A DNA stretch of 6,391 nt from Nitrospirota bacterium (GCA_021825785.1 JAKAGP010000115.1:1-6391), one strand, 5' to 3'; shown: positions 1 to 6,104, counted from the first letter of the stretch. Made by a program: numbers and translations. Notes: generated by a model not told the origin, from the letters alone.

Positions 1-73
1 GCAGGAATAAATTCTAGTCAGAAAAGCCGTGAATAAAAATTCCGGTCAAAAGCAAAAAAGCCTACAGGGCAGC

Positions 74-80
74 GGGGAGG
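74..80 (+). promoter_or_regulatory. Ribosome binding site of the AsmA-family gene
   Basis: GGGGAGG sits 7 nt before the TTG at 88. It is a strong Shine-Dalgarno sequence at normal spacing and decides for the rare TTG start, since no ATG or GTG near the start of the frame would keep the membrane anchor. Confidence 0.8.
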
Positions 81-87
81 CATCCTA

Positions 88-1638
88 TTGAAAAAATTTC
101 TCAAAATAGCGGGTCTGGTCATTGCCTTCATAATAGTGATCGCCGCCGGGCTGTCCCTGTTTATAAACGCTTATTTCACGAGCGGGAGGCTTACGGCGCT
201 GATAGTGCCTAAAATAGAGCAGGCAACCGGCAGGAAGGCATCGATAGGCAGCATAAATATATCCCTTTTCAAGGGAGGCGTCGTGCTTTCCGATATGGCG
301 CTGGCCAGGCGCACGGGAAAAGGAGAGTTCCTGAGCGCAAAAGAACTGGTCCTTAAATACAGATTGCTGCCCCTTCTGAAAAAACAGCTCGTCATCAACC
401 GCCTGTATATCGATTCCCCCTACATTTTTATTGAACGGGCCAAGGACGGGACGTTCAATTTCAGCGATCTGAAAGAGAGGCTCGAAGCCGGCAAAAAAGA
501 GGGGAGGAGTACAGGCAAAAAGTCTTTTAACGTTGCCATACAGGGAATAAGCATAAAAAACGCGCAGGCCCGGTTCGTTGACGAAATGGGGACGCTTCCC
601 TCCGCGCAGGCGAACGCCGACATGGATTTCAGCCTGGGCCAACCGGGCTCGCCAGCCCAGGCGCAGCCCGCGAGGCCCGTCATTTCCGGAGTGGTCGATC
701 TGAAGAGTCTGAAGACGGTGTTTGAAAATATACATTCAAACATCTCAGGCAAGATTAAAATTGCCAGCCAGAGAATAGATCTAGCGCTTGAAGCCGCTAT
801 CGAGCAGGACAGGATAAAGATAAAGGGCTTTGCCGTAAACTACCCCGCAGCCCCAGCCATAAGCCTCGATGTCTCTTCCCAAAGACTGGACTTGAACAGG
901 CTTCTTGCGCTGATGCCGCATGGCAAAAAAAGAAAAGAGGCAGCCAAAAGACCTGCTAAAGGGGGGGCCGCTACCCACATCAGCGCGAAAGGCAGCATTA
1001 ACATAGCCACAGCCCTTTATCAACGTTATACCATCAGCGGCCTGAACGCGGACTGGAGATACTCCAGTGGCGCTTTTTCAATAAACCCGTTCAAGGCAGC
1101 GATCAGCGGAGGGGACAAGGTGATCGTCCAGGGGAATCTGCTTGGCAGCATCGGCTTTGGGAAAATAGGGCGGCAAAACACTTTATACGGAAAGGGCCAG
1201 GCCCGGTTTTCCAGGATACTGGTAAAAGAGTCCCCGATAGCAAGCCAGATGGCAGTCCTGCTTGGCATGCCGGAATTGAGAAATCCTTCCTTTACCGATT
1301 CCCTCATGAATTACGAAATAAAAAACGGCAACACCTTTCTTAACGGATATTTTGATTCCGCCGCTCTGGAAATCAACCCGGTAAAAGGGACCATTGGCGT
1401 GAACAAGGTCTTGAACATAGCGATCGCTCTGGACTTTTCACCCGCGTTTGCCGCCAGGATAGGGAAAAAATATCTGCGCTTTTTAACGAACGCAAAGGGA
1501 TGGACCGTCGTACCGATGGAGATAACCGGCACTACGCAGAGGCCCCGCGTGGGAATAAGCAAGGCGGCTGCCGGAAAAGCGATAGAAAAAGGCCTCGGCG
1601 GAGAGATAAAAAAACAACTTCAAAAAATTTTCAGGTGA
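88..1638 (+). CDS. AsmA family protein (inner-membrane-anchored, periplasmic)
   Basis: A 516-residue protein. Residues 1-6 are basic (MKKFLK) and about 7-29 form one hydrophobic segment, so an inner-membrane anchor with a periplasmic body is expected. Residues 41-72 (PKIEQATGRKASIGSI, then LFKGGVVLSDM) match the AsmA N-terminal pattern of a helix ending in 'tGR', then 'vsIG.i..slf.g'. Residues 100-128 (INRLYIDSP, then DGTFNFSDL) match the AsmA 'IdnP...dG.wNf.dL' block. The C-terminal part (about 330-490), ending VVPMEITGTTQRPRV, fits the AsmA C-terminal repeat. Two polar, low-complexity linkers (about 131-145 and 278-295) separate beta-rich blocks. AsmA/TamB-like proteins are known as envelope proteins implicated in outer-membrane assembly and phospholipid transfer; the role here is inferred. 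The TTG start is chosen because GGGGAGG lies 7 nt upstream and the anchor begins directly after it. The 3' end overlaps the convergent BrkB-like gene by 8 bp. Confidence 0.9.
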   Translation: MKKFLKIAGLVIAFIIVIAAGLSLFINAYFTSGRLTALIVPKIEQATGRKASIGSINISLFKGGVVLSDMALARRTGKGEFLSAKELVLKYRLLPLLKKQLVINRLYIDSPYIFIERAKDGTFNFSDLKERLEAGKKEGRSTGKKSFNVAIQGISIKNAQARFVDEMGTLPSAQANADMDFSLGQPGSPAQAQPARPVISGVVDLKSLKTVFENIHSNISGKIKIASQRIDLALEAAIEQDRIKIKGFAVNYPAAPAISLDVSSQRLDLNRLLALMPHGKKRKEAAKRPAKGGAATHISAKGSINIATALYQRYTISGLNADWRYSSGAFSINPFKAAISGGDKVIVQGNLLGSIGFGKIGRQNTLYGKGQARFSRILVKESPIASQMAVLLGMPELRNPSFTDSLMNYEIKNGNTFLNGYFDSAALEINPVKGTIGVNKVLNIAIALDFSPAFAARIGKKYLRFLTNAKGWTVVPMEITGTTQRPRVGISKAAAGKAIEKGLGGEIKKQLQKIFR

Positions 1639-2995
1639 TGGGCAAAGAGGGAGGGGCCTGCTCCTGGGGCGTGCCTTCCTGCACAAGGTCCCTAAGCGTT
1701 TTGCCGTCCAGGTTTTCTGAAACCGATCTTTCGGCTTTGTCCATGATCTTTTCAACCGCGCTGAACGGCACTTGAGACAGCAGATCCAGGAAATCAGGTA
1801 TGGGTTGATCATAATCGGCCCTAGCTGCCTCTATCACTTCTTGCAGCGTTATGGTCTCAAGGGCCCGTGCGGGCAGAAATCCTCCGGAGAGGGCCTTTTC
1901 CACCAGGCCCTTTTTCACTAGAAGAAGCAGCATTTCGCTGACGGTGGTTTCCGGAAGGTTCAGCCGCCGGGCAAGCCCGTCCTCCGTCCAATGGGGACGT
2001 TTATACAGATGGTTGCTTCCTATAAGGAACATCATTGTAAGTGCGAGCCTTTCCTTAAGCCTGCCGCTTAATGGCCTGTGGTCTTCAAAAAGGGGATAAT
2101 TGGGGTTTTGAAAATAGAATGAGGCGCTGGCCCCTACCAGGAATATCTGCCAGTTCAGGTCCACCCAGGCCACAAAGAGTATCGCTATGGCGAAGCTGGA
2201 GTATATGGCGGGATAGCTTGTCGAGGCCACTGTGAAATGAGCGAAAGTCCACTCCAGACTCTGCCAGAGAATGCCCGCGATGATCCCGCCACCTATGCCC
2301 GCCTTGAATTTGACATTGACGGAAGGCAGAAAGGTGTAAATGAATATGAAGGCCGCTGAGGCGAAGAAATAAGGCAGAAGCTTCCCACCCGCATACAAGG
2401 CTCCGCCAAATAGTCTCATTGACAGCACCCGGTGAACAACTGTGCTGGCCATGAATGAGGATGTGATGCCCATGGCGGCAAAGACCAGCACCGGGCCCAC
2501 AAGCAGCACGCTTAAGTAATCGCTGAACATCCTGGAGAACCCCCTTGAGCTGGGCGTTTTCCATATGTAATTCAGTGCGTTTTCGACCTTCTGTACCATG
2601 GAGATGACCGAATAGATGAGCAGAATAAGGCCCATTGAGCTTAAAACACTGGTGTTTAAATGGTTTATGTAGCCGATTATCTTGTCAGTGATCATCTGGC
2701 CTTGATCGCCAAAGGGGGCAAGAAAACCAAGCAGAAACGGCTTTATCTTGTTGTGAACGCCAAGGGCCTTAAGGACGGAGAAGCTTATCGCAAGCAGGGG
2801 GACAAGGCCCATGAGTGTTGTGTAGGCCAGGCTCGCGGCGCGGATCGATATCTCATTGTTCTGAAACCCCATGGCCACAAGGACAAAGATTTTAAGGATG
2901 CGATACCCTACGGCCTTGGGCAGGCTTAGATTCTTGGTGTCTTTCACCCATATCTTTTTGCTTGCGGTGCGGTAACTTTCAAGAATGCCGGCCAT
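1631..2995 (-). CDS. YihY/BrkB family membrane protein with C-terminal winged-helix-like domain
   Basis: A 454-residue protein. Residues 1-50 are cytoplasmic-looking. The family signature follows: IRAASLAYTTLMGLVPLLAI (51-70) at the first membrane helix matches the YihY/BrkB 'aAaLaYytllslfPll' motif. Further hydrophobic helices lie at about 117-136, 160-183, 200-224, 231-250 and 262-292, giving six in total as usual for the family. Residues 134-146 (VQKVENALNYIWK) match the conserved 'n.iw' loop. The family was once called ribonuclease BN; that assignment was wrong, and the true role is probably in envelope integrity or transport and is still unclear. Residues about 310-395 (KERLALTMMFLIG, then WTEDGLARRLNLPETTVSEM, then VKKGLVEK) look like a helix-turn-helix plus wing, not present in the shortest family members. 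The ATG has no clear Shine-Dalgarno sequence (AAAAGAATAAAA upstream), so the start is less sure than the frame. Confidence 0.9.
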   Translation of the reverse strand: MAGILESYRTASKKIWVKDTKNLSLPKAVGYRILKIFVLVAMGFQNNEISIRAASLAYTTLMGLVPLLAISFSVLKALGVHNKIKPFLLGFLAPFGDQGQMITDKIIGYINHLNTSVLSSMGLILLIYSVISMVQKVENALNYIWKTPSSRGFSRMFSDYLSVLLVGPVLVFAAMGITSSFMASTVVHRVLSMRLFGGALYAGGKLLPYFFASAAFIFIYTFLPSVNVKFKAGIGGGIIAGILWQSLEWTFAHFTVASTSYPAIYSSFAIAILFVAWVDLNWQIFLVGASASFYFQNPNYPLFEDHRPLSGRLKERLALTMMFLIGSNHLYKRPHWTEDGLARRLNLPETTVSEMLLLLVKKGLVEKALSGGFLPARALETITLQEVIEAARADYDQPIPDFLDLLSQVPFSAVEKIMDKAERSVSENLDGKTLRDLVQEGTPQEQAPPSLPIT

Positions 2996-3077
2996 TTTTA
3001 TTCTTTTGCTCTTGTTTAAGAAAATGTGGTTGGCGCTTTGCCTGATCTTTAACCGGATATGTTTTTTGCAAGGCGTG

Positions 3078-3099
3078 TCTTATAAGAAGTGTATCACTT
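3078..3099. repeat. Two abutting short palindromes, possible operator
   Basis: TCTTATAAGA (3078-3087) is a perfect 10-bp palindrome. It shares its last base with AAGTG-TAT-CACTT (3087-3099), a 5-bp inverted repeat with a 3-bp centre. They lie about 85-105 bp upstream of the BrkB-like start and about 50-70 bp past the epimerase stop. Sites of this size can bind dimeric regulators, but AT-rich palindromes also occur by chance. On the minus strand the pair includes a -10-like TATAAG but has no good -35 partner. Followed by six T on the plus strand, the second palindrome could be misread as a terminator, but no plus-strand gene precedes it. Confidence 0.2.
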
Positions 3100-3147
3100 T
3101 TTTATATCCCGCGCGGCAAAAAGCTAAAAGCCGGTTTCATTGATCTT

Positions 3148-4125
3148 TTAAACTTTTATGGAGCTGAGCCAGGCCCTGTTCTCCCTGTGCCAGCGGACCG
3201 TTTTTTCCATCCCTTCTTCAAGGGAGGTCTCCGGCTTCCAGCCGAGGATCTTTCCGGCCTTCTCTATTCCGGCCCAGGTTGCCTGCATGTCCGCCTTGTG
3301 GAACGGGCTGAATTCCTTCTTGCTTTTTTTGCCCAGGTATTTTTCGATTAGCTCTATCATGTAGCTCAGCTTCATGGGGGTGTTGTTGCCCAGGTTTATT
3401 ATCTCGTAACCGGTTTCTGCCTCCATGGCCGCCACGGTGCCGCGCGCGATATCGTCAACGTAAGTGAAATCTCTGCTCTGGGAACCGTCTCCGAATATCT
3501 GAAGCGGCTTGCCTTCATCAGTCCATTTTATGAAACGGAAGGGGCTCATGTCCGGCCTTCCGGCGGGGCCGTAAACGGTGAAATACCTGAGCACGGTAAC
3601 GTCCAGGGAATAAAGATAGTGGTACGTGTATGACATTGCCTCCGCGGCTTTTTTTGTGGCCGCATACGGAGAAATAGGGGTGTTCACCGGGAGGTCTTCC
3701 ACAAAGGGCATCTTCTGGCCGGCATAAAGGGAGGATGTGGAGGCGAGCACGAATTTTTTAAGGCCGTTGCGTCTTCCTGCCTCAAGCAGGTTAAGGGTGC
3801 CCATGGCATTTGTGCTCATGTAAACGTAAGGGTCCTCCAGGCTATACCTGACGCCGGCGCGGGCGGCCAGGTTTATGACGGCATCGAAACGCTCCTTTTC
3901 AAAAAGACGGTCCAGTGCCGTCCTTTCCTCTATGTCCAGGCGGTGGAAGGTGAAATTGGGCAGGCCCTCCAGCTCATGGAGCCTGTATTCCTTAAGCCTT
4001 ACGTCATAATAGTCATTCAGGTTGTCAACGCCGGTCACCAGGTAACCCCTGGCGGAGAGTTCCATGGCTGTCCTCCAGCCTATGAAACCGCAAGCCCCCG
4101 TAACCAGGACGGATTTGATCTCCAT
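3148..4125 (-). CDS. NAD-dependent epimerase/dehydratase, UDP-glucuronate 4-epimerase-like
   Basis: A 325-residue extended short-chain dehydrogenase, normal length for nucleotide-sugar epimerases. The Rossmann NAD motif GxxGxxG is at 10-16 (GACGFIG), followed by VDNLNDYYDVRLKEYRL (33-49), a stretch typical of UDP-glucuronate 4-epimerases. LAARAGVRYSLEDP (86-99) and the catalytic set (T130/S131/S132, Y154 and K158 in SPYAATKKA) are present. RYFTVYGPAGRPDM (180-193) and SRDFTYVDDIARG (217-229) also match this subgroup. The likely reaction is NAD-assisted inversion at C4 of a UDP-hexuronate in the cytosol, supplying surface polysaccharide synthesis; substrate assignment is inferred. The frame continues 18 codons upstream, but the ATG at 4125 is chosen because AAGGAG lies 6 nt before it and the beta strand EIKSVLVTG follows at once. 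No glycosyltransferase or other sugar gene is adjacent. The usual family Gly after the active-site S/T-x-Y segment is Ala here (SSLYAG). Confidence 0.92.
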   Translation of the reverse strand: MEIKSVLVTGACGFIGWRTAMELSARGYLVTGVDNLNDYYDVRLKEYRLHELEGLPNFTFHRLDIEERTALDRLFEKERFDAVINLAARAGVRYSLEDPYVYMSTNAMGTLNLLEAGRRNGLKKFVLASTSSLYAGQKMPFVEDLPVNTPISPYAATKKAAEAMSYTYHYLYSLDVTVLRYFTVYGPAGRPDMSPFRFIKWTDEGKPLQIFGDGSQSRDFTYVDDIARGTVAAMEAETGYEIINLGNNTPMKLSYMIELIEKYLGKKSKKEFSPFHKADMQATWAGIEKAGKILGWKPETSLEEGMEKTVRWHRENRAWLSSIKV

Positions 4126-4131
4126 AGAGCG

Positions 4132-4137
4132 CTCCTT
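4132..4137 (-). promoter_or_regulatory. Ribosome binding site fixing the epimerase start
   Basis: AAGGAG on the minus strand, 6 nt before the ATG at 4125. It favours the shorter 325-residue protein over the in-frame ATG codons near 4176-4179, whose extra 18 residues (MMYTLKLFFKLK...) do not look like this family. Confidence 0.8.
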
Positions 4138-4167
4138 CAGGATTTTTAGTTTAAAAAACAACTTTAA

Positions 4168-4173
4168 AGTATA
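4168..4173 (-). promoter_or_regulatory. Possible -10 element for the epimerase gene
   Basis: TATACT on the minus strand lies about 42 bp upstream of the chosen ATG and agrees with the sigma-70 -10 consensus at 5 of 6 positions. I find no convincing -35 box 16-18 bp upstream, so this is only a candidate. Confidence 0.25.
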
Positions 4174-4233
4174 CATCATCCTGATGCTTCACGGGACGGA
4201 ACCCCAGGGGAAAAATGCCTTCCGGCGGGACGC

Positions 4234-4261
4234 TTGCGGGATGCGGGCGAAACCATATAAA
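4234..4261 (+). promoter_or_regulatory. Candidate sigma-70-type promoter of the CinA-like gene
   Basis: TTGCGG (4234-4239) and TATAAA (4256-4261) are separated by 16 bp, close to the sigma-70 pattern. Transcription would begin near 4268, downstream of the in-frame ATG at 4262 and upstream of the TTG at 4304. If real, it rules out the longer ATG start. It lies in the 178-bp divergent gap between the epimerase and CinA-like genes, the only room for promoters of both. Confidence 0.35.
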
Positions 4262-4303
4262 ATGTTACAGATAAATATTAAAGAGCACGGGAGACAGTTT
4301 ATT

Positions 4304-5029
4304 TTGCCAAGGACTGCCGCTGTCATCATAATCGGTAACGAGATACTTTCCGGTAAGGTCAGGGACGAAAACTCCCATTTTCTGGCCGCTGAGCTCAGGC
4401 AACTGGGCGTTAGGCTCTCGCTCGTCCTTGTGATACCGGACGACGTGGAGGAGATCGCCTCCACGGTGGCCTCCTGCGCTAAAAAATATGATTTCGTTTT
4501 TACCTCCGGGGGCATAGGGCCAACGCATGATGACGTCACAATGCAGGGCATTGCCGGGGCCTTCGGACGGAAGCTCGTTGTGGACGAAAAGCTGAAAGAC
4601 CTCATTGTAAAGCGTTGCGGCGTGCCCTCCGATATAGTGATGAGAATGGCGGAACTGCCTGAAGGCGGGGAGCTGATAGAATTGAACGGCATAAATTTTC
4701 CCCCCGTGCGGGTGGAAAATTTGTACGTCTTTCCGGGCACCCCCGAATTCCGGAGAAAAAAATTTGCCGCCCTGAGAGAGCGTTTCATGGATAAGCCTTA
4801 TTTTGCCAGCCGCATATACATTAACGGAGAGGAATGCCTGATAGCCGACACGCTTGACGCGGTTGCCAGAAGGTTCCCGGCCGTGGAGATAGGCTCATAT
4901 CCCAAGATCGGGGAGAGGGACTACAAGGTATTGGTCACTCTTGAGAGCGTGGAGGAAGAAAGCGTAAAACAGGCGGTGCAGGAACTTTTAAAGCTTCTGC
5001 CCCGTGAGATCGTCCTCCGGACTGTCTGA
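4304..5029 (+). CDS. CinA N-terminal-type (MoaB/Mog fold) molybdopterin-binding-domain protein
   Basis: A 241-residue protein from the TTG at 4304. The start AAVIIIGNEILSGKVRDEN (5-23) is the classic CinA/MoaB first strand and 'GNE(I/L)LsG' motif. FTSGGIGPTHDDVT (66-79) is the T/S-x-GG-x-GPT-x-DD signature of the molybdopterin-binding fold, and YVFPGTP (141-147) is the next conserved loop. Residues about 165-235, including EIGSYPKIGERDYKVLVTLES (196-216), resemble the second half of the corresponding domain in FLAD1-type FAD synthases. The CinA C-terminal nicotinamide-nucleotide amidase domain (about 160 residues) is missing and the gene stops cleanly. CinA-type N-terminal domains are known for nucleotide (ADP-ribose, FAD) pyrophosphatase activity; the activity here is inferred. 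Start choice: GGGAG at 4289-4293 is 10 nt before the TTG, and homology begins at residue 5. An ATG at 4262 would add 14 residues and overlaps a candidate -10 box. The 3' end overlaps the HNH gene by 42 bp. Confidence 0.88.
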   Translation: MPRTAAVIIIGNEILSGKVRDENSHFLAAELRQLGVRLSLVLVIPDDVEEIASTVASCAKKYDFVFTSGGIGPTHDDVTMQGIAGAFGRKLVVDEKLKDLIVKRCGVPSDIVMRMAELPEGGELIELNGINFPPVRVENLYVFPGTPEFRRKKFAALRERFMDKPYFASRIYINGEECLIADTLDAVARRFPAVEIGSYPKIGERDYKVLVTLESVEEESVKQAVQELLKLLPREIVLRTV

Positions 5030-5314
5030 TAATTTTTTCAGGTATTCGTCCCATTCCACCGGGATAAGGCCCCTTTTAGCTGAATTGCATTCCTTGCAGG
5101 CCGGCACTATATTGCCTTTCACGGATTTGCCGCCCCTCACCAGAGGAACGACATGCTCCATGGTTAGCTCGGCTGGAGGAACCCTCTTCCCGCAGAAATG
5201 GCACAGGCCTTCGCCTCTTTTTCTCTTCCACCACCCGGATTGCCTGAGTTCGCGGGCCTTTTGCCTTTCCTTCTTGATTTCTTCCGGGGTGGCCCCGGGC
5301 ACATAAAATTCCAT
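4988..5314 (-). CDS. Small HNH endonuclease-family protein
   Basis: A 108-residue protein. The N-terminal part (1-36) is charged and helical with a tandem Trp (W28-W29). A four-cysteine zinc site is formed by C38-x-x-C41 and C73-x-x-C76. Between them is the HNH core: MEHVVPLVRGG (52-62) with E53-H54 as metal/general-base pair, N68 in the middle, and CKECNSAKRG (73-82), where N77 takes the last position as in many McrA-like HNH domains. All expected core residues are present, so an active Mg-dependent nuclease is plausible. The target is unknown. No restriction methylase, toxin-antitoxin partner, phage terminase or intron lies nearby, so it is an orphan here. There is no clear Shine-Dalgarno sequence before the ATG. 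The last 13 codons are antisense to the end of the CinA-like gene. Confidence 0.88.
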   Translation of the reverse strand: MEFYVPGATPEEIKKERQKARELRQSGWWKRKRGEGLCHFCGKRVPPAELTMEHVVPLVRGGKSVKGNIVPACKECNSAKRGLIPVEWDEYLKKLSDSPEDDLTGQKL

Positions 5315-5403
5315 GCTCTATTTTAACAGTAGTTTTATTTTTAAAGCGCCCTTGGGCAAAAGGAAAGAAGAAAGCCCGAGGTGTCTGACCGGATACGGCC
5401 TTT

Positions 5404-5982
5404 TTATTTTTCAGCCGGGCCCATCTTTTCCAGCTTTGAGCAGAGGCCTGACAGATATGGCAGGATTTCGATCTTGGGTATATTTATCTTTTTGTCCGTG
5501 GCAGTGAATATGAGCTTCATGAGGCCCACGCGCATGGTCTTGCCACCGGCCTCGAACGACAGGATCACGCCTTTTTTGCGGTCGTCGGGGGTGTAGCAGG
5601 CCCTGGCTTTTTTTTCGAAAAGCTCCTGGGACTTTTCAAGTATCTCATCTATCGCGGACTGTTTTGAAATGACAATATAATCATGGGTGCCGATGGTACC
5701 CACGAAAGACGCTTCATCCAAACTCTGGGCGGTCGTCTTGAGAATGGCGGCGGACCATTCTATGAGATCGGCATGATGCGAGTATCCGTATTTTATGAGG
5801 TAAGGGTATATGTTCGTGATCCTCACGTAGGCGATCGCGCAGCGGCCCAGCTTGGGATATATTTTATCCAGTTCCTGGAGTATGGCGCTTTTGCCGGGCA
5901 ACCCCGTGAGGTAATCCGGCCAATTGACGGGGTCGCTCTGCTTCTTGTGCAGATCCTTGATATATTTGTTTACTTCGGGCAT
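5404..5982 (-). CDS. Stand-alone degenerate GGDEF-domain protein
   Basis: A 192-residue protein with no membrane segment, sensor or output domain. DYLTGLPGKSAILQELDK (23-40) is the characteristic 'D.LTGLpnr..' opening of GGDEF domains. AIAYVRITNIYPYLIKYGYS (49-68) aligns with the 'DiDnFk.yNd.yG' strand-helix, but the metal-binding Asp is replaced (V53/R54). VGTIGTHDYIVIS (94-106) aligns with 'GhiGGDDFvvi', so the signature reads GTHDY instead of GG(D/E)EF. The protein is therefore unlikely to make cyclic-di-GMP; degenerate GGDEF domains may bind nucleotides or proteins, which here is inference. The C-terminal region (about 135-192) keeps beta-rich content compatible with the end of the fold. 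The frame extends 14 codons upstream to a TTG at 6024, but AGAAGG lies 6 nt before the ATG at 5982, which is the chosen start; an ATG at 5988 is too close to this site. Confidence 0.75.
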   Translation of the reverse strand: MPEVNKYIKDLHKKQSDPVNWPDYLTGLPGKSAILQELDKIYPKLGRCAIAYVRITNIYPYLIKYGYSHHADLIEWSAAILKTTAQSLDEASFVGTIGTHDYIVISKQSAIDEILEKSQELFEKKARACYTPDDRKKGVILSFEAGGKTMRVGLMKLIFTATDKKINIPKIEILPYLSGLCSKLEKMGPAEK

Positions 5983-5988
5983 TCCCAT

Positions 5989-5994
5989 CCTTCT
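5989..5994 (-). promoter_or_regulatory. Ribosome binding site of the degenerate GGDEF gene
   Basis: AGAAGG on the minus strand, 6 nt before the ATG at 5982. The alternative ATG at 5988 directly abuts it and would have no spacer, so 5982 is preferred. Confidence 0.65.
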
Positions 5995-6064
5995 AGAAAA
6001 ACAAAATCTCAGCCTCCATGTCAACTTGAAGTTATAATTTTCAGATTATTTAAGAGAGGCTGGG

Positions 6065-6101
6065 CAGCCAGGCAATTGGCTGGAAGATTAAGGGCTGGCT
6101 G
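6065..6101. repeat. Competing inverted repeats upstream of the GGDEF gene
   Basis: CAGCCA (6065-6070) can pair with TGGCTG at 6077-6082 (6-nt loop) or with a second TGGCTG at 6096-6101 (25-nt loop). The arrangement lies in the leader between the PPDK terminator hairpin and the GGDEF gene. Alternative pairing of one arm with two partners could be a switch, but six base pairs is short and chance is a fair explanation. Confidence 0.3.
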
Positions 6102-6104
6102 ATT

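Noticed and set aside
1..36. Possible 3' end of an upstream plus-strand gene (open frame ending in TAA at 34-36)
   Set aside because: Only 11 codons are visible, with no recognisable motif and no codon signal; cannot be told from chance.
85..752. Long minus-strand open frames (216 and 110 codons) opposite the AsmA gene
   Set aside because: Their translations are rich in Arg, Cys and Pro without domain features, while the plus strand has clear AsmA motifs and a strong ribosome binding site.
961..967. Run of seven G inside the AsmA gene as a possible phase-variable tract
   Set aside because: The frame is intact across it and encodes part of a low-complexity linker; seven bases is short and there is no sign of switching.
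3106..3135. CGGC/GCCG pair after the epimerase stop as its terminator
   Set aside because: A 4-bp stem with a 12-nt loop and no T-tract following on the minus strand is too weak.
5349..5411. Short inverted repeats (GCCC-TT-GGGC and CCG-GATA-CGG with following T-tract) as terminators between HNH and GGDEF genes
   Set aside because: Stems are only 3-4 bp with a 2-4 nt loop; the one with a T-tract is oriented on the plus strand, where no gene precedes it.
6019..6024. TTGACA on the minus strand as a -35 box for the GGDEF gene
   Set aside because: It is a perfect -35 hexamer, but at 16-18 bp spacing there is no acceptable -10 (the stretch is TTTTTC-like), and it would lie very close to the start codon.
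5683..6102. 139-codon plus-strand open frame opposite the GGDEF gene
   Set aside because: It is antisense to a better-supported gene, has no ribosome binding site and no recognisable domain; it is a shadow frame.
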